Shown here in pieces: positions 1-5,879 of a stretch of 8,629 bases of DNA. Made by a program: the position numbers and the translations under genes. Under the pieces are notes generated by a model, which was not told the DNA's origin, did no database searches, and saw only the letters and a program-made list of their open reading frames with translations. Source of the DNA: Methanobacteriota archaeon (GTDB lineage Archaea; Altiarchaeota; Altiarchaeia; IMC4; QMZM01); the NCBI GenBank assembly GCA_021731385.1, contig JAKFXM010000159.1:1-8629 (forward strand), written 5' to 3'. Numbering within the stretch: the first letter of the stretch is position 1; each line of letters begins with the position of its first letter.

Positions 1-2285
1 CCGTTTTCTGATGCCGAAGAATTCCACTCACTTGCATTATCCTGATTTGAAATTCTAAGCACGAAGTTTTCATTGACATCCCCCAAATTTGTGACATTTA
101 TGGCCGAGTCTATGATTGTCGTGCTATCCTTCTGTACAATGCCAAGATCCCATGATGTCCTGTTTATGAAGATCTCAAGCGTCGGTATAACAGTAAAATT
201 CTGCTCCTCCGTAGAATTCCAGTTCCCTGCCAAATCCTGTGCATAGAATTTCCAGTAAACCACGGTTCTTCCTGATGCGATTATCTGGGTTGTGTAAGTG
301 CTGATGTTATTTCCAGAAAAAGTAAAGTTGGAGGAATTTATCCATGTTCCTGTCTGGTTTATTGAGAAGATATAATCATAAAGATTTGCGTCAGTCCATG
401 TTGCGTTGAAACTGACATAATTGTTCTTGTAAACTGCCGTTACGCCGTTTAAAGTTGCGTTTGTGATTGCATCGCTCCATGCTGGCAGGGTGTTGTCTAT
501 GGTGATATTCCCCACCGTTAATGTATTCGTATTTCCTGCAAGGTCTGTTATTGTTGTGTTTATGGTATAGAAGCCGTCTGGAACATATGGCGGGACTGTT
601 TCAGTATAACCGCCTTTCCATACCTCCGTGTTAGATGTAACATTTCCCGAAGGACCATTAAAGTACTTCACTTGAGAACCTGTTGAGTTATATATTTTTG
701 TCCTTCCCCAACTTACAACCTCAGAGGCAGTCATATTAATCATTATACTATCAAAGATTCCATCTCCATTCGGCGAGAAATAACCGTTATTATGCCCCGT
801 TATTAGTGTTAGGTTGATTGTTGGTACAACGGTATCAACAGTAAAACTCCAGTTTGCAGAATATCCGTAAACAATCCCGTCATAGCATCGGACACTGACA
901 TTATACAATCCATCCCCAAGCGTCTGGTTTACGGTGATGATAGTATTTGTGTTATTAGAAACAGAAGAATTTGCTCCAAATCCTGCTGCCCCGTTTATTA
1001 ATATTTCACAGTTTGCCGTGGTTTGTTCTGCATCAGTGAAGTTGAACAGGATGTTTGGTTGCCGGCTATTTGTGTAGGAATTGTTGCCTGAGCCGTTGAT
1101 TGAATGTAAATTAACTCTTGGGGCGGTGTTGCTGATAGTGAAATAAATAAATTTGCTTTCGGTAAGGTTTACCTGCGTTGTATTCCTGATTTCCCAGAAT
1201 GTTGAATTTATTATGTAATTTGTATAATATGTCCTCTCAGAGCCGGTCTGGTTGTATTCAATTAATTCCTTTCTTTGGGTATAGCCATTGCTTCCAGTCA
1301 GTTCGGAGAATGTAAGGGTATTGAATTTGTCTGATGCAGTTATATTTACCCCCGACATGCTTGCTCCAGAAGTGTCATTGACATAGACATCAAGATACCA
1401 CAGCCTTCTTAGATCTGAGTCTGCTGATACAGATTCATCTGTGTAGTTTGTGTCTAGGAAGGTGATGTTGTTGCTACTGCTGATGAGAGAAATATCGTTA
1501 TCAGATATTGAATTTATTCTGGAAGAAATTATCCTGTTGTAGTCTGAGAAGGTGAAGTGCATACCCCATCCATCGCTGCCCGATGTTGTAATTGCATTGT
1601 TTGACAGAGTGCTTGAGTTAGATAAGTAGAGAACGATACCATAACCACCACTACCTGATGTTGTAATTGTATTGCTTGATACAGTGTTTGAATTGCTGGA
1701 TGAGACGAGATAGATGCCATAACCACCACCACCTGATGTTGTAATTGTATTGCTTGATACAGTGTTTGAATTGCTGGATGTGTCGAGAAGGATACCCCAA
1801 CCATCACTGGGGCCTGACGCGGTGATTGTATTATTTGTAATTATGTTTGAATTGCTGGATGAACATAGGAAAATTCCATAACTCCAACTGCCTGATGTTG
1901 TTATATTGTTATTTTGAATTGTAGAATTTGACGAAGAAGTTATATATATTGCATATGCTGAAGAACTTGAACCTATCTGCCGTATATTACAATTCTTTAC
2001 AGTTATATTGTTTTGACTATTTGTAGTTATTCCATATCCAACCGAAGATTGTGAGTAATCTATCCTAAATCCATTACAATCCAATTCAACATCATTCGCT
2101 GTAATTGTGAAACAGGTCTCAGCAGAATTTACATTTTGAGTTAGAACATAAGAACCTGCAGAATTGATCTCCTGACAGGAATTTATATCTATTGCAGACA
2201 CAACAGAACCAGAAAGGCTAACGCTAAGGAAAAGTGCAATAATGAATGTTCCTAATTGGAGTTTTGATGTAGATTTATGTTTCAT
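1..2285 (-). CDS. NosD-like parallel beta-helix surface protein, N-terminal 761 residues (runs off left edge)
   Basis: The frame is open from ATG at 2285 to the window edge with no stop, so the C-terminus is missing. Residues 1-31 are a signal peptide with a hydrophobic core and a likely cut after SVVSA. Residues about 60-245 are Asn/Ser/Thr-rich with periodic NNTI-T-SG---YGI rungs of 25-27 residues, typical of NosD/right-handed beta-helix (PbH1) domains. Later parts look like Ig-like extracellular modules; one near residue 504 carries SPNGDG, as in FlgD-like Ig folds. Many N-x-S/T sequons fit a glycosylated archaeal surface protein. An in-frame TAA lies two codons before this ATG and fixes the start. 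No clear SD or TATA precedes it. A broken paralogue sits at 3835-4223. The likely role is an exported adhesin or envelope protein; the substrate is unknown. The family is clear, the function is inferred. Confidence 0.88.
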   Translation of the reverse strand, partial: MKHKSTSKLQLGTFIIALFLSVSLSGSVVSAIDINSCQEINSAGSYVLTQNVNSAETCFTITANDVELDCNGFRIDYSQSSVGYGITTNSQNNITVKNCNIRQIGSSSSAYAIYITSSSNSTIQNNNITTSGSWSYGIFLCSSSNSNIITNNTITASGPSDGWGILLDTSSNSNTVSSNTITTSGGGGYGIYLVSSSNSNTVSSNTITTSGSGGYGIVLYLSNSSTLSNNAITTSGSDGWGMHFTFSDYNRIISSRINSISDNDISLISSSNNITFLDTNYTDESVSADSDLRRLWYLDVYVNDTSGASMSGVNITASDKFNTLTFSELTGSNGYTQRKELIEYNQTGSERTYYTNYIINSTFWEIRNTTQVNLTESKFIYFTISNTAPRVNLHSINGSGNNSYTNSRQPNILFNFTDAEQTTANCEILINGAAGFGANSSVSNNTNTIITVNQTLGDGLYNVSVRCYDGIVYGYSANWSFTVDTVVPTINLTLITGHNNGYFSPNGDGIFDSIMINMTASEVVSWGRTKIYNSTGSQVKYFNGPSGNVTSNTEVWKGGYTETVPPYVPDGFYTINTTITDLAGNTNTLTVGNITIDNTLPAWSDAITNATLNGVTAVYKNNYVSFNATWTDANLYDYIFSINQTGTWINSSNFTFSGNNISTYTTQIIASGRTVVYWKFYAQDLAGNWNSTEEQNFTVIPTLEIFINRTSWDLGIVQKDSTTIIDSAINVTNLGDVNENFVLRISNQDNASEWNSSASEN
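1560..1980 (-). repeat. Beta-helix rung repeats, including a near-identical 78-bp tandem duplication
   Basis: Within the beta-helix gene, about five consecutive rungs share the pattern SSNSN-V-SNTITTSG-GGYGI. The two central rungs are almost identical at the DNA level: 1639-1702 matches 1717-1780 at 63 of 64 positions with a 78-bp offset (one change, 1652 versus 1730). Flanking rungs are more diverged. This points to recent duplication of one rung, in frame (26 codons). Confidence 0.85.
2193..2233. repeat. 41-bp exact direct repeat shared by the two beta-helix genes (mate at 4104-4144)
   Basis: Positions 2193-2233 and 4104-4144 are identical over 41 bp. They encode the LSVSLSGSVVSA part of the signal peptides of the intact gene and its broken paralogue. 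Sequence on either side is similar but not identical, so this is the best-preserved part of a 5' duplication or a gene-conversion tract. Confidence 0.85.
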
Positions 2286-2341
2286 ATCAACTTATGTTTC
2301 AGGTCCTTTGCCTTTTTTCAATCGTTTCATATTCATTTCAT

Positions 2342-2401
2342 TCATGCCAGCGCATAATAAACATTCTTTCCCTTGTCAACGCGATTTTTTTTCAAGATGA
2401 T
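2342..2401 (-). pseudogene. Possible C-terminal remnant of a second Schlafen-like winged-helix gene
   Basis: Reading minus, this stretch gives IILKKNRVDKGKNVYYALA followed by TGA. Its last twelve residues align without gaps to the end of the upstream Schlafen-like protein (VGKGKNTFYTLR): 7 of 12 identical, with both proteins ending two residues after the shared Leu. Codons differ at synonymous positions (AAA/AAG, GGC/GGA, AAC/AAT), so this is an old homologue rather than a recent DNA copy. A stop lies just upstream, next to the 11-bp repeats, and an A8 run (2385-2392) is a possible frameshift site: with one A fewer the frame reads AVNHLEKNRVDKG. No N-terminal part is visible. The match is short, so chance is not excluded. 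Confidence 0.5.
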
Positions 2402-2432
2402 TCACCGCAAATTCACCGCAAATTCACCGCAT
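2400..2432. repeat. Three tandem 11-bp repeats (ATTCACCGCAA)
   Basis: Units lie at 2400-2410, 2411-2421 and 2422-2432; the last ends in T instead of A. The block sits in the 163-bp gap between the Schlafen-like stop and the beta-helix start, 115 bp before the beta-helix ATG. Eleven base pairs is about one helical turn, so identical faces would stack on one side of the DNA, as in an operator. It could equally be slippage in decaying coding sequence, because it abuts the putative gene remnant. Confidence 0.8.
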
Positions 2433-2448
2433 TTGAGATTTCTATAAA

Positions 2449-3798
2449 TCATCTAAGTGTATAAAATGTGTTTTTGCCTTTTCCAACCTTGTTTATGAGA
2501 TTCATGCTAATTAACTTTGATAATTCCCTTAAAGCAGTGTCTTCAGATACTGCAAATATCTTGGAACAGTCTTTTATGTTGATCTTCCCGGTTTTCAATA
2601 AATGTTCTATGATATTCTTTTGTCTTTCCGGAAGCTTCCCTAATATATCCTCACTAATCATGTATTTTCTGAATGTCACTACAAGGACACCAGTAACCTC
2701 CTCAAACAAGGGCTCGGGCAATCCCCAGTCGATGCACATGGTGATTATGTCGTTTGTTCCCGTTCCCCACCGCTCTACAAACTTTATCAAAAAGAAGCAT
2801 TTTGCAATCAGCGGATTTCTCAGAATCGACCTGTGCTTTTTCTTCAAGTCTTCCGGCGTTAGTGGCTCCGGCAGAGGCCCGCAGCCCCATATCTCGATTC
2901 TGTCATCGAAAACCCGAACCTGTACATTGCTTGATTCCTCATAATCCCTGTGGCAGACCGCGTTTATTATTGCCTCCCTTATCGCATCCGGTGGATAATC
3001 GTATTTCTCCTCGCGCTCCAGTTTTCCCGCAAGATAAACCTTCATGGGTGTGTGTTCCAATACAAAATTTAATGATTTGTCAACCTGGTCAAAAATATTT
3101 CCGCCAAAAACCTTCATGTCTATAAACGGCTTCACAGGATCCGTTCCCTTGAATCTCGCGCACCTTGTTTCCGCCTGTAAAAAGTATTTTTGCGGGTTTC
3201 TACCAAATAATAAAACAGCCGCATTCGTTAGCTTTTCGTTTTTAACCAATTCTAATCTTTCCAATGCTTCCTTGACAGGTGTTTCTGGCTCAACATCAAA
3301 ATTCCTTTCAGCTTTCGCCTTCCTCAAAAACCATTTTACTTTTTCTTCATCAATGTCATTTACGCTTGCATTTTCGCATATCTCCGAATCCCAATATCTT
3401 TTCCTTTTCCCAAGAATAATCCTTTCTAATTCATCAGGAGAAATTGCAGGATTTTCCGTGCCTGTTCGCTTGTAAGCAACGCCGTCCAGATAGTATGGCT
3501 TGTTGTTGCCTTCCTTTATTTTGACCTCAATTATTTTCTTTCCTTTAATTTCCAAAACCTTGATTTCAGGAGAAACTTCTGGCTTTATCCTCTGCCTGAT
3601 TTTTTGCGATACTGATCTCAGAGTTTGGTCTGAAACTTCCTGCCCTATAATTTTTTTGTTCTCATCAATTCCAAAATAGACAGTTCCGCCTTTGTGATTC
3701 AAAAAGCCGCATACTGCTTTCAGGGCTTTCTCTGCTTGAGCAGTTGATTTCTTGAGTTCTACCCCTTCTGATTCCCCTTTCTCAATCATTTTCAGCAA
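2449..3798 (-). CDS. AlbA_2/Schlafen-like, GHKL-type ATPase, winged-helix protein (COG2865 type)
   Basis: Domains numbered from TTG at 3798. Residues about 10-116 are an AlbA_2 (Schlafen AlbA_2) domain: ESEGVELKKS, then CGFLNHKGGTVYFGID and a VAYKRTGTEN end. About 190-380 resembles the HATPase_c_4 domain of RecG-like/COG2865 proteins, with EAIINAVCHRDY (275-286) as the N-box-like helix and ILRNPLIA (325-332). About 388-449 is a winged helix. Such proteins are usually annotated as predicted transcriptional regulators and are often found in accessory regions; the function here is not shown. Start is uncertain: TTG 3798 or ATG 3789. The in-frame sequence upstream (NEKELLKMIEKGESE) still looks like the family, but only a TAG at 3835-3837 and no ATG is found there, so the original start may be lost. 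A TATA-like box at 3808-3815 favours ATG 3789. No strong SD is present. Confidence 0.88.
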   Translation of the reverse strand: MLKMIEKGESEGVELKKSTAQAEKALKAVCGFLNHKGGTVYFGIDENKKIIGQEVSDQTLRSVSQKIRQRIKPEVSPEIKVLEIKGKKIIEVKIKEGNNKPYYLDGVAYKRTGTENPAISPDELERIILGKRKRYWDSEICENASVNDIDEEKVKWFLRKAKAERNFDVEPETPVKEALERLELVKNEKLTNAAVLLFGRNPQKYFLQAETRCARFKGTDPVKPFIDMKVFGGNIFDQVDKSLNFVLEHTPMKVYLAGKLEREEKYDYPPDAIREAIINAVCHRDYEESSNVQVRVFDDRIEIWGCGPLPEPLTPEDLKKKHRSILRNPLIAKCFFLIKFVERWGTGTNDIITMCIDWGLPEPLFEEVTGVLVVTFRKYMISEDILGKLPERQKNIIEHLLKTGKINIKDCSKIFAVSEDTALRELSKLISMNLINKVGKGKNTFYTLR

Positions 3799-3807
3799 TT
3801 CTTTCTC

Positions 3808-3815
3808 ATTTATAA
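3808..3815 (-). promoter_or_regulatory. TATA-like box before the Schlafen-like gene
   Basis: TTATAAAT on the minus strand, centred about 22-23 nt before ATG 3789 and 13 nt before TTG 3798. The spacing is slightly shorter than for the other leaderless genes here, so support is moderate. It lies in sequence that may once have been coding. Confidence 0.4.
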
Positions 3816-3834
3816 GCCTACTCTCATAAAATGG

Positions 3835-4223
3835 CTATGCCATCCTACTCACATAAATCTCATAAGTGACTGCAAGAGATAAATTCCCCTGCACAATATT
3901 ACAGTTCTTAATAATGGTGTTATTAAATCCTGTGTTATTTATCCCATCCCCCGAACAGACTGCGAATAATTTATCGTCAATCCATTACAGTCTAATTCAA
4001 CATCATTCGCAGTAATTGTGAAACATGTTCCAAAGGAATTTACACTCTGAGTTAAATTATAGTAGCCAGATGCACTAATTGTTTGACAGGAAGTTAATTC
4101 TTCTGCAGACACAACAGAACCAGAAAGGCTAACGCTAAGGAAAATCAGAATTGTTGCGAGTGCCGGGATTTTTCTCCTAATTTTCATAAGGATACATATC
4201 TGAGAGGTGTAGACTCTCTTCAC
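3835..4223 (-). pseudogene. Truncated, frameshifted paralogue of the NosD-like beta-helix gene
   Basis: The best start is ATG at 4187 (MKIRRKIPAL, then a hydrophobic stretch and SLSGSVVSA, a signal peptide); GTG at 4223 would add 12 residues upstream. Mature sequence (TCFTITANDVELDCNGL, NYSQS) matches the intact gene at 1-2285. The frame stops at TAA 3939-3941 after a run of five G (3948-3952, plus-strand C). One extra G restores SQSVRGDGIN-NTGFNN-TIIKNCNIVQ, which aligns without gaps to the paralogue's SQSSVGYGIT-TNSQNN-ITVKNCNIRQ. The restored frame then runs LSLAVTYEIYVSRMA to TAG at 3835-3837, losing all further rungs. So there are two lesions: a 1-nt slip and a large truncation, possibly an internal deletion joining another C-terminus. 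The slip could be decay, phase variation or an assembly error. Confidence 0.8.
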
Positions 4224-4502
4224 TTGCTCATCGGCTTGTTATTATGACTGATTCTAAGGCTTTATTACAACCCACAGATTATTCTGCGGGTTTGTAAGCT
4301 ATACATCATCATTCAGGGTGTGGTATTTAATCTCAGACAGATATTGTTCAAATATTGTTTTTGTCCCATAAAAATTAAACAGTGTTCAGATTTTTCAGGA
4401 TTTACCCCCTCAGAAATAGAAAAAGAGAACATGGAATTCAGAAAATGTAGTGCCTAACTTTTTGCTGATTTTTCTACTCCCCGCTTAAGTATAGCAAAGA
4501 AT
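4224..4502. other. Gene-poor spacer
   Basis: No convincing gene on either strand. Short open stretches exist (for example minus, TGA near 4316 upstream to an ATG near 4430, 38 codons), with no recognisable family or promoter. The only clear structure is an imperfect hairpin at 4269-4292. Confidence 0.5.
4269..4292. other. Isolated imperfect inverted repeat
   Basis: Arms AACCCACAGA (4269-4278) and TCTGCGGGTT (4283-4292) pair over 10 positions with one A/C mismatch, around loop TTAT. It lies in the spacer about 260 nt past the pilin stop and 45 nt before the beta-helix remnant, with no T-run beside it. It could be a processing or termination element; nothing more can be said. Confidence 0.45.
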
Positions 4503-4535
4503 TCAGTCATAGGTTCCCCAGATATATCCAACGCT
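4503..4535 (-). pseudogene. Remnant copy of the pilin 3' end
   Basis: Minus-strand SVGYIWGTYD then TGA resembles SIGNIWGTFE near the C-terminus of the intact pilin just upstream. At the DNA level 4507-4535 matches 4575-4603 at 23 of 29 positions, 68 bp apart. The copy is in a different reading frame from the intact gene's end, so it is a separate fragment, not an extension. It is most simply the tail of another pilin gene whose body was lost. Confidence 0.6.
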
Positions 4536-4552
4536 GCCGCATGACAAAAATT

Positions 4553-5140
4553 TTATGTAAGAAGACATACGGATTCAAACGTGCCCCAGATATTTCCAAT
4601 ACTTTTATGTATTATTGTTATGTTTCCTTCAATTGTCTTGTTGTATCTGATAAGCAACTGGAATTTATATGGCTCGCCAAGTGCTAAATTTCTACATTGC
4701 ATACGATACACTGAAGGAGGGCCCCCTATAGGATTACTATTATTTACCTGTGCGATATACGCGCCATTTGGCTCTACTCTTAACGGCATATAAAAGGCAT
4801 ATTCTCCTGGTAAGCCTCCAGTAGGGTGTGTCGTACATTGACCTGTTGCCTCAACGCCTATTAAATCTACTGGGATCCCCTCAGCATTTACTATTGTCAT
4901 TGTGAAAGGGGTAATACTTTGTCCATCTGGTATACTATAACTTGAAGTGGCTCTGACATCAACGCACCAGTCCAACGGTCTCACCCCACTAAAACCGCTA
5001 AACCCCTTCGGATATGTCTTGCCAAGATTTAATATACCCAAACTCCAGAGAGCGAGTCCTACAATCATCACAATGATAATCGCCCAGCCGTAGGTCATTA
5101 CATATTCCATCGCACCCTGGCCTTTTTTCTTGGATTTCAT
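4553..5140 (-). CDS. Archaeal class III-signal-peptide pilin-like protein
   Basis: 195 residues. MKSKKKG then QGAMEYVMTYGWAII and a hydrophobic helix to about residue 37 form a class III prepilin signal (DUF361-like). In that family the leader is cut before Gln, here Q8, by a prepilin peptidase, and the helix forms the filament core. The rest is a beta-rich head with four cysteines (59, 102, 149, 192), enough for two disulphides, and NxS/T sites. The ATG overlaps the stop of the upstream aspartic protease gene (ATGA), so the two are probably translationally coupled. No own promoter is seen; transcription most likely comes from the TATA box at 5869-5876. A copy of its first 84 bp lies at 5759-5842 and a copy of its 3' end at 4503-4535. 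Whether it makes a pilus or a minor surface subunit is unknown. Confidence 0.88.
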   Translation of the reverse strand: MKSKKKGQGAMEYVMTYGWAIIIVMIVGLALWSLGILNLGKTYPKGFSGFSGVRPLDWCVDVRATSSYSIPDGQSITPFTMTIVNAEGIPVDLIGVEATGQCTTHPTGGLPGEYAFYMPLRVEPNGAYIAQVNNSNPIGGPPSVYRMQCRNLALGEPYKFQLLIRYNKTIEGNITIIHKSIGNIWGTFESVCLLT

Positions 5141-5535
5141 TCTTGCTTACTTTTCGGGTGAAACTCAACGATCCTTTCGCTTCGGTCAAAACAGATTTTA
5201 AATCTGTCAAAGACATCCTGCTGTCCGATGATATTAAAACCTATGCCCAACCTTTCTGAAAATCCGATAATAACTCTAAATTCAAGACCTGCAAGTCGGA
5301 TTCCAATCCTATGGATAAAAACCTTTATCTGAGAGCCATCGCCAACTATGACATAATCCCTTTTGCCTTTTTCTAATTCTATACCTAATGCTTCTGCTAC
5401 CCATGCATGAAAGATGGTATAACCTGCTCCAGAATCTATATAGGCATTAAACTCTAACCACTCATCCTTACCTTCTAATTCTACCGGCACTATTGGTAAG
5501 AATTTACCTGCATGTTGGATGTAAGGATACTTCAT
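5137..5535 (-). CDS. Retropepsin-like aspartic protease family protein
   Basis: 132 residues with the single-domain retropepsin layout, which acts as a dimer in this family. The catalytic motif is Asp34-Ser-Gly-Ala in an AYIDSGAGYTIF strand; a flap-like segment VGDGSQIKVF lies at 64-73; the conserved hydrophobic-hydrophobic-Gly is I102-I103-G104, followed by QQDVFDRFKICFD. No signal peptide or membrane segment, so it is probably cytoplasmic. The ATG overlaps the stop of the DUF5678-like gene by ATGA, and its own stop overlaps the pilin ATG by ATGA. Small protease/DUF5678-like pairs of this kind recur in archaea and bacteria, from general knowledge; their role is not established and this protein's substrate is unknown. 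Confidence 0.82.
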   Translation of the reverse strand: MKYPYIQHAGKFLPIVPVELEGKDEWLEFNAYIDSGAGYTIFHAWVAEALGIELEKGKRDYVIVGDGSQIKVFIHRIGIRLAGLEFRVIIGFSERLGIGFNIIGQQDVFDRFKICFDRSERIVEFHPKSKQE

Positions 5536-5738
5536 AGTAATGGTACTGTCTCGTCTTTTGTTGGGATATAAAAGATCGATTTCTTTTGTTTAGGATATTT
5601 CTTCCTTGCTTTTTTAAGTGCCTCAAGCCCGGAATCACTCACAGCAACAAGTTTATCCTTTACCAGGGCAACATACTTCCCAGGATATTTCTTCGACCAT
5701 TCCTGTGAATGTCTCAGCAAAAATTCATACGCTTCCAT
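5532..5738 (-). CDS. DUF5678-like small protein
   Basis: 68 residues. The pattern E-W-KKYPGKYVALV--KLVAV-D-GLEALKKARKKYPKQKKSIFYIP matches the small DUF5678 type, in which a short beta hairpin (KYVALVKDKLVAVS) precedes a helix and a closing FYIP strand. It has no signal or membrane segment. The stop overlaps the protease start (ATGA), so the two are likely co-translated partners. The start, ATG 5738, lies inside the end of the truncated pilin frame (overlap 5714-5738), with only a weak purine-rich GAGAAAAA before it, so its translation may depend on ribosomes from that remnant. Function unknown; an antitoxin- or inhibitor-like partner of the protease is conceivable but unproven. Confidence 0.75.
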   Translation of the reverse strand: MEAYEFLLRHSQEWSKKYPGKYVALVKDKLVAVSDSGLEALKKARKKYPKQKKSIFYIPTKDETVPLL

Positions 5739-5842
5739 TTTTTCTCTTGGTTATTTTCCCCTACAATCATCACAACAATTATCGCCCAGCCGTAGGTCAT
5801 CAGGTATTCCATCGCACCCTGTGCCTTTCTGTTGGATTTCAT
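5714..5842 (-). pseudogene. Truncated pilin 5' end (class III signal peptide only)
   Basis: ATG 5842 gives 42 residues: MKSNRKAQGAMEYLMTYGWA, then IIVVMIVG, after which homology to pilins stops and an unrelated tail (ENNQEKKWKRMNFC) runs to TGA at 5714-5716. The first 28 codons match the intact pilin at 72 of 84 bp (5759-5842 versus 5057-5140), mostly with conservative or synonymous changes, then end abruptly. It has the operon's promoter directly upstream. It is either a dead gene end left by insertion or recombination, or a leader peptide whose translation feeds the DUF5678-like gene. Confidence 0.7.
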
Positions 5843-5868
5843 CTTTGCAGTTAATACTTTTCCGTATC

Positions 5869-5876
5869 TTTATAAA
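5869..5876 (-). promoter_or_regulatory. TATA box of the pilin-remnant/DUF5678/protease/pilin operon
   Basis: Minus-strand TATTTATAAAG, core TTTATAAA centred about 30 nt before ATG 5842, which would give a leader of only a few bases. No comparable box is seen before the three downstream genes, so all probably share it. It abuts the DUF99 stop codon (5880-5882). Confidence 0.6.
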
Positions 5877-5879
5877 TAC

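Noticed and set aside
1529..1807. 92-codon minus-strand frame with repeated peptides inside the beta-helix gene
   Set aside because: It is an alternate-frame reading of the 78-bp rung repeats; the real gene frame is open through the whole region.
2289..2345. Short minus-strand ORF (MNEMNMKRLKKGKGPET) just before the beta-helix start
   Set aside because: 17 codons ending in the TAA that precedes the real start, with no promoter or SD; probably chance.
2353..2361. TATA box (TTTATTATG, minus) for the beta-helix gene
   Set aside because: It lies within the Schlafen-like remnant and about 70 nt from the ATG, unlike the ~25-nt spacing of other promoters here.
4300..4320. C/D box RNA suggested by ATGATGA on the minus strand
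   Set aside because: No matching D box (CTGA) at suitable spacing and no C'/D' pair.
4454..4510. Small minus-strand ORF (MTEFFAILKRGVEKSAKS) preceded by GGGGA
   Set aside because: The SD-like sequence and the frame overlap the pilin 3' remnant, the ORF has only 18 codons, and no homologue is recognised. It remains possible but unsupported.
4998..5216. 72-codon minus-strand frame across the protease/pilin junction
   Set aside because: It overlaps both well-supported genes in another frame and shows no recognisable family.
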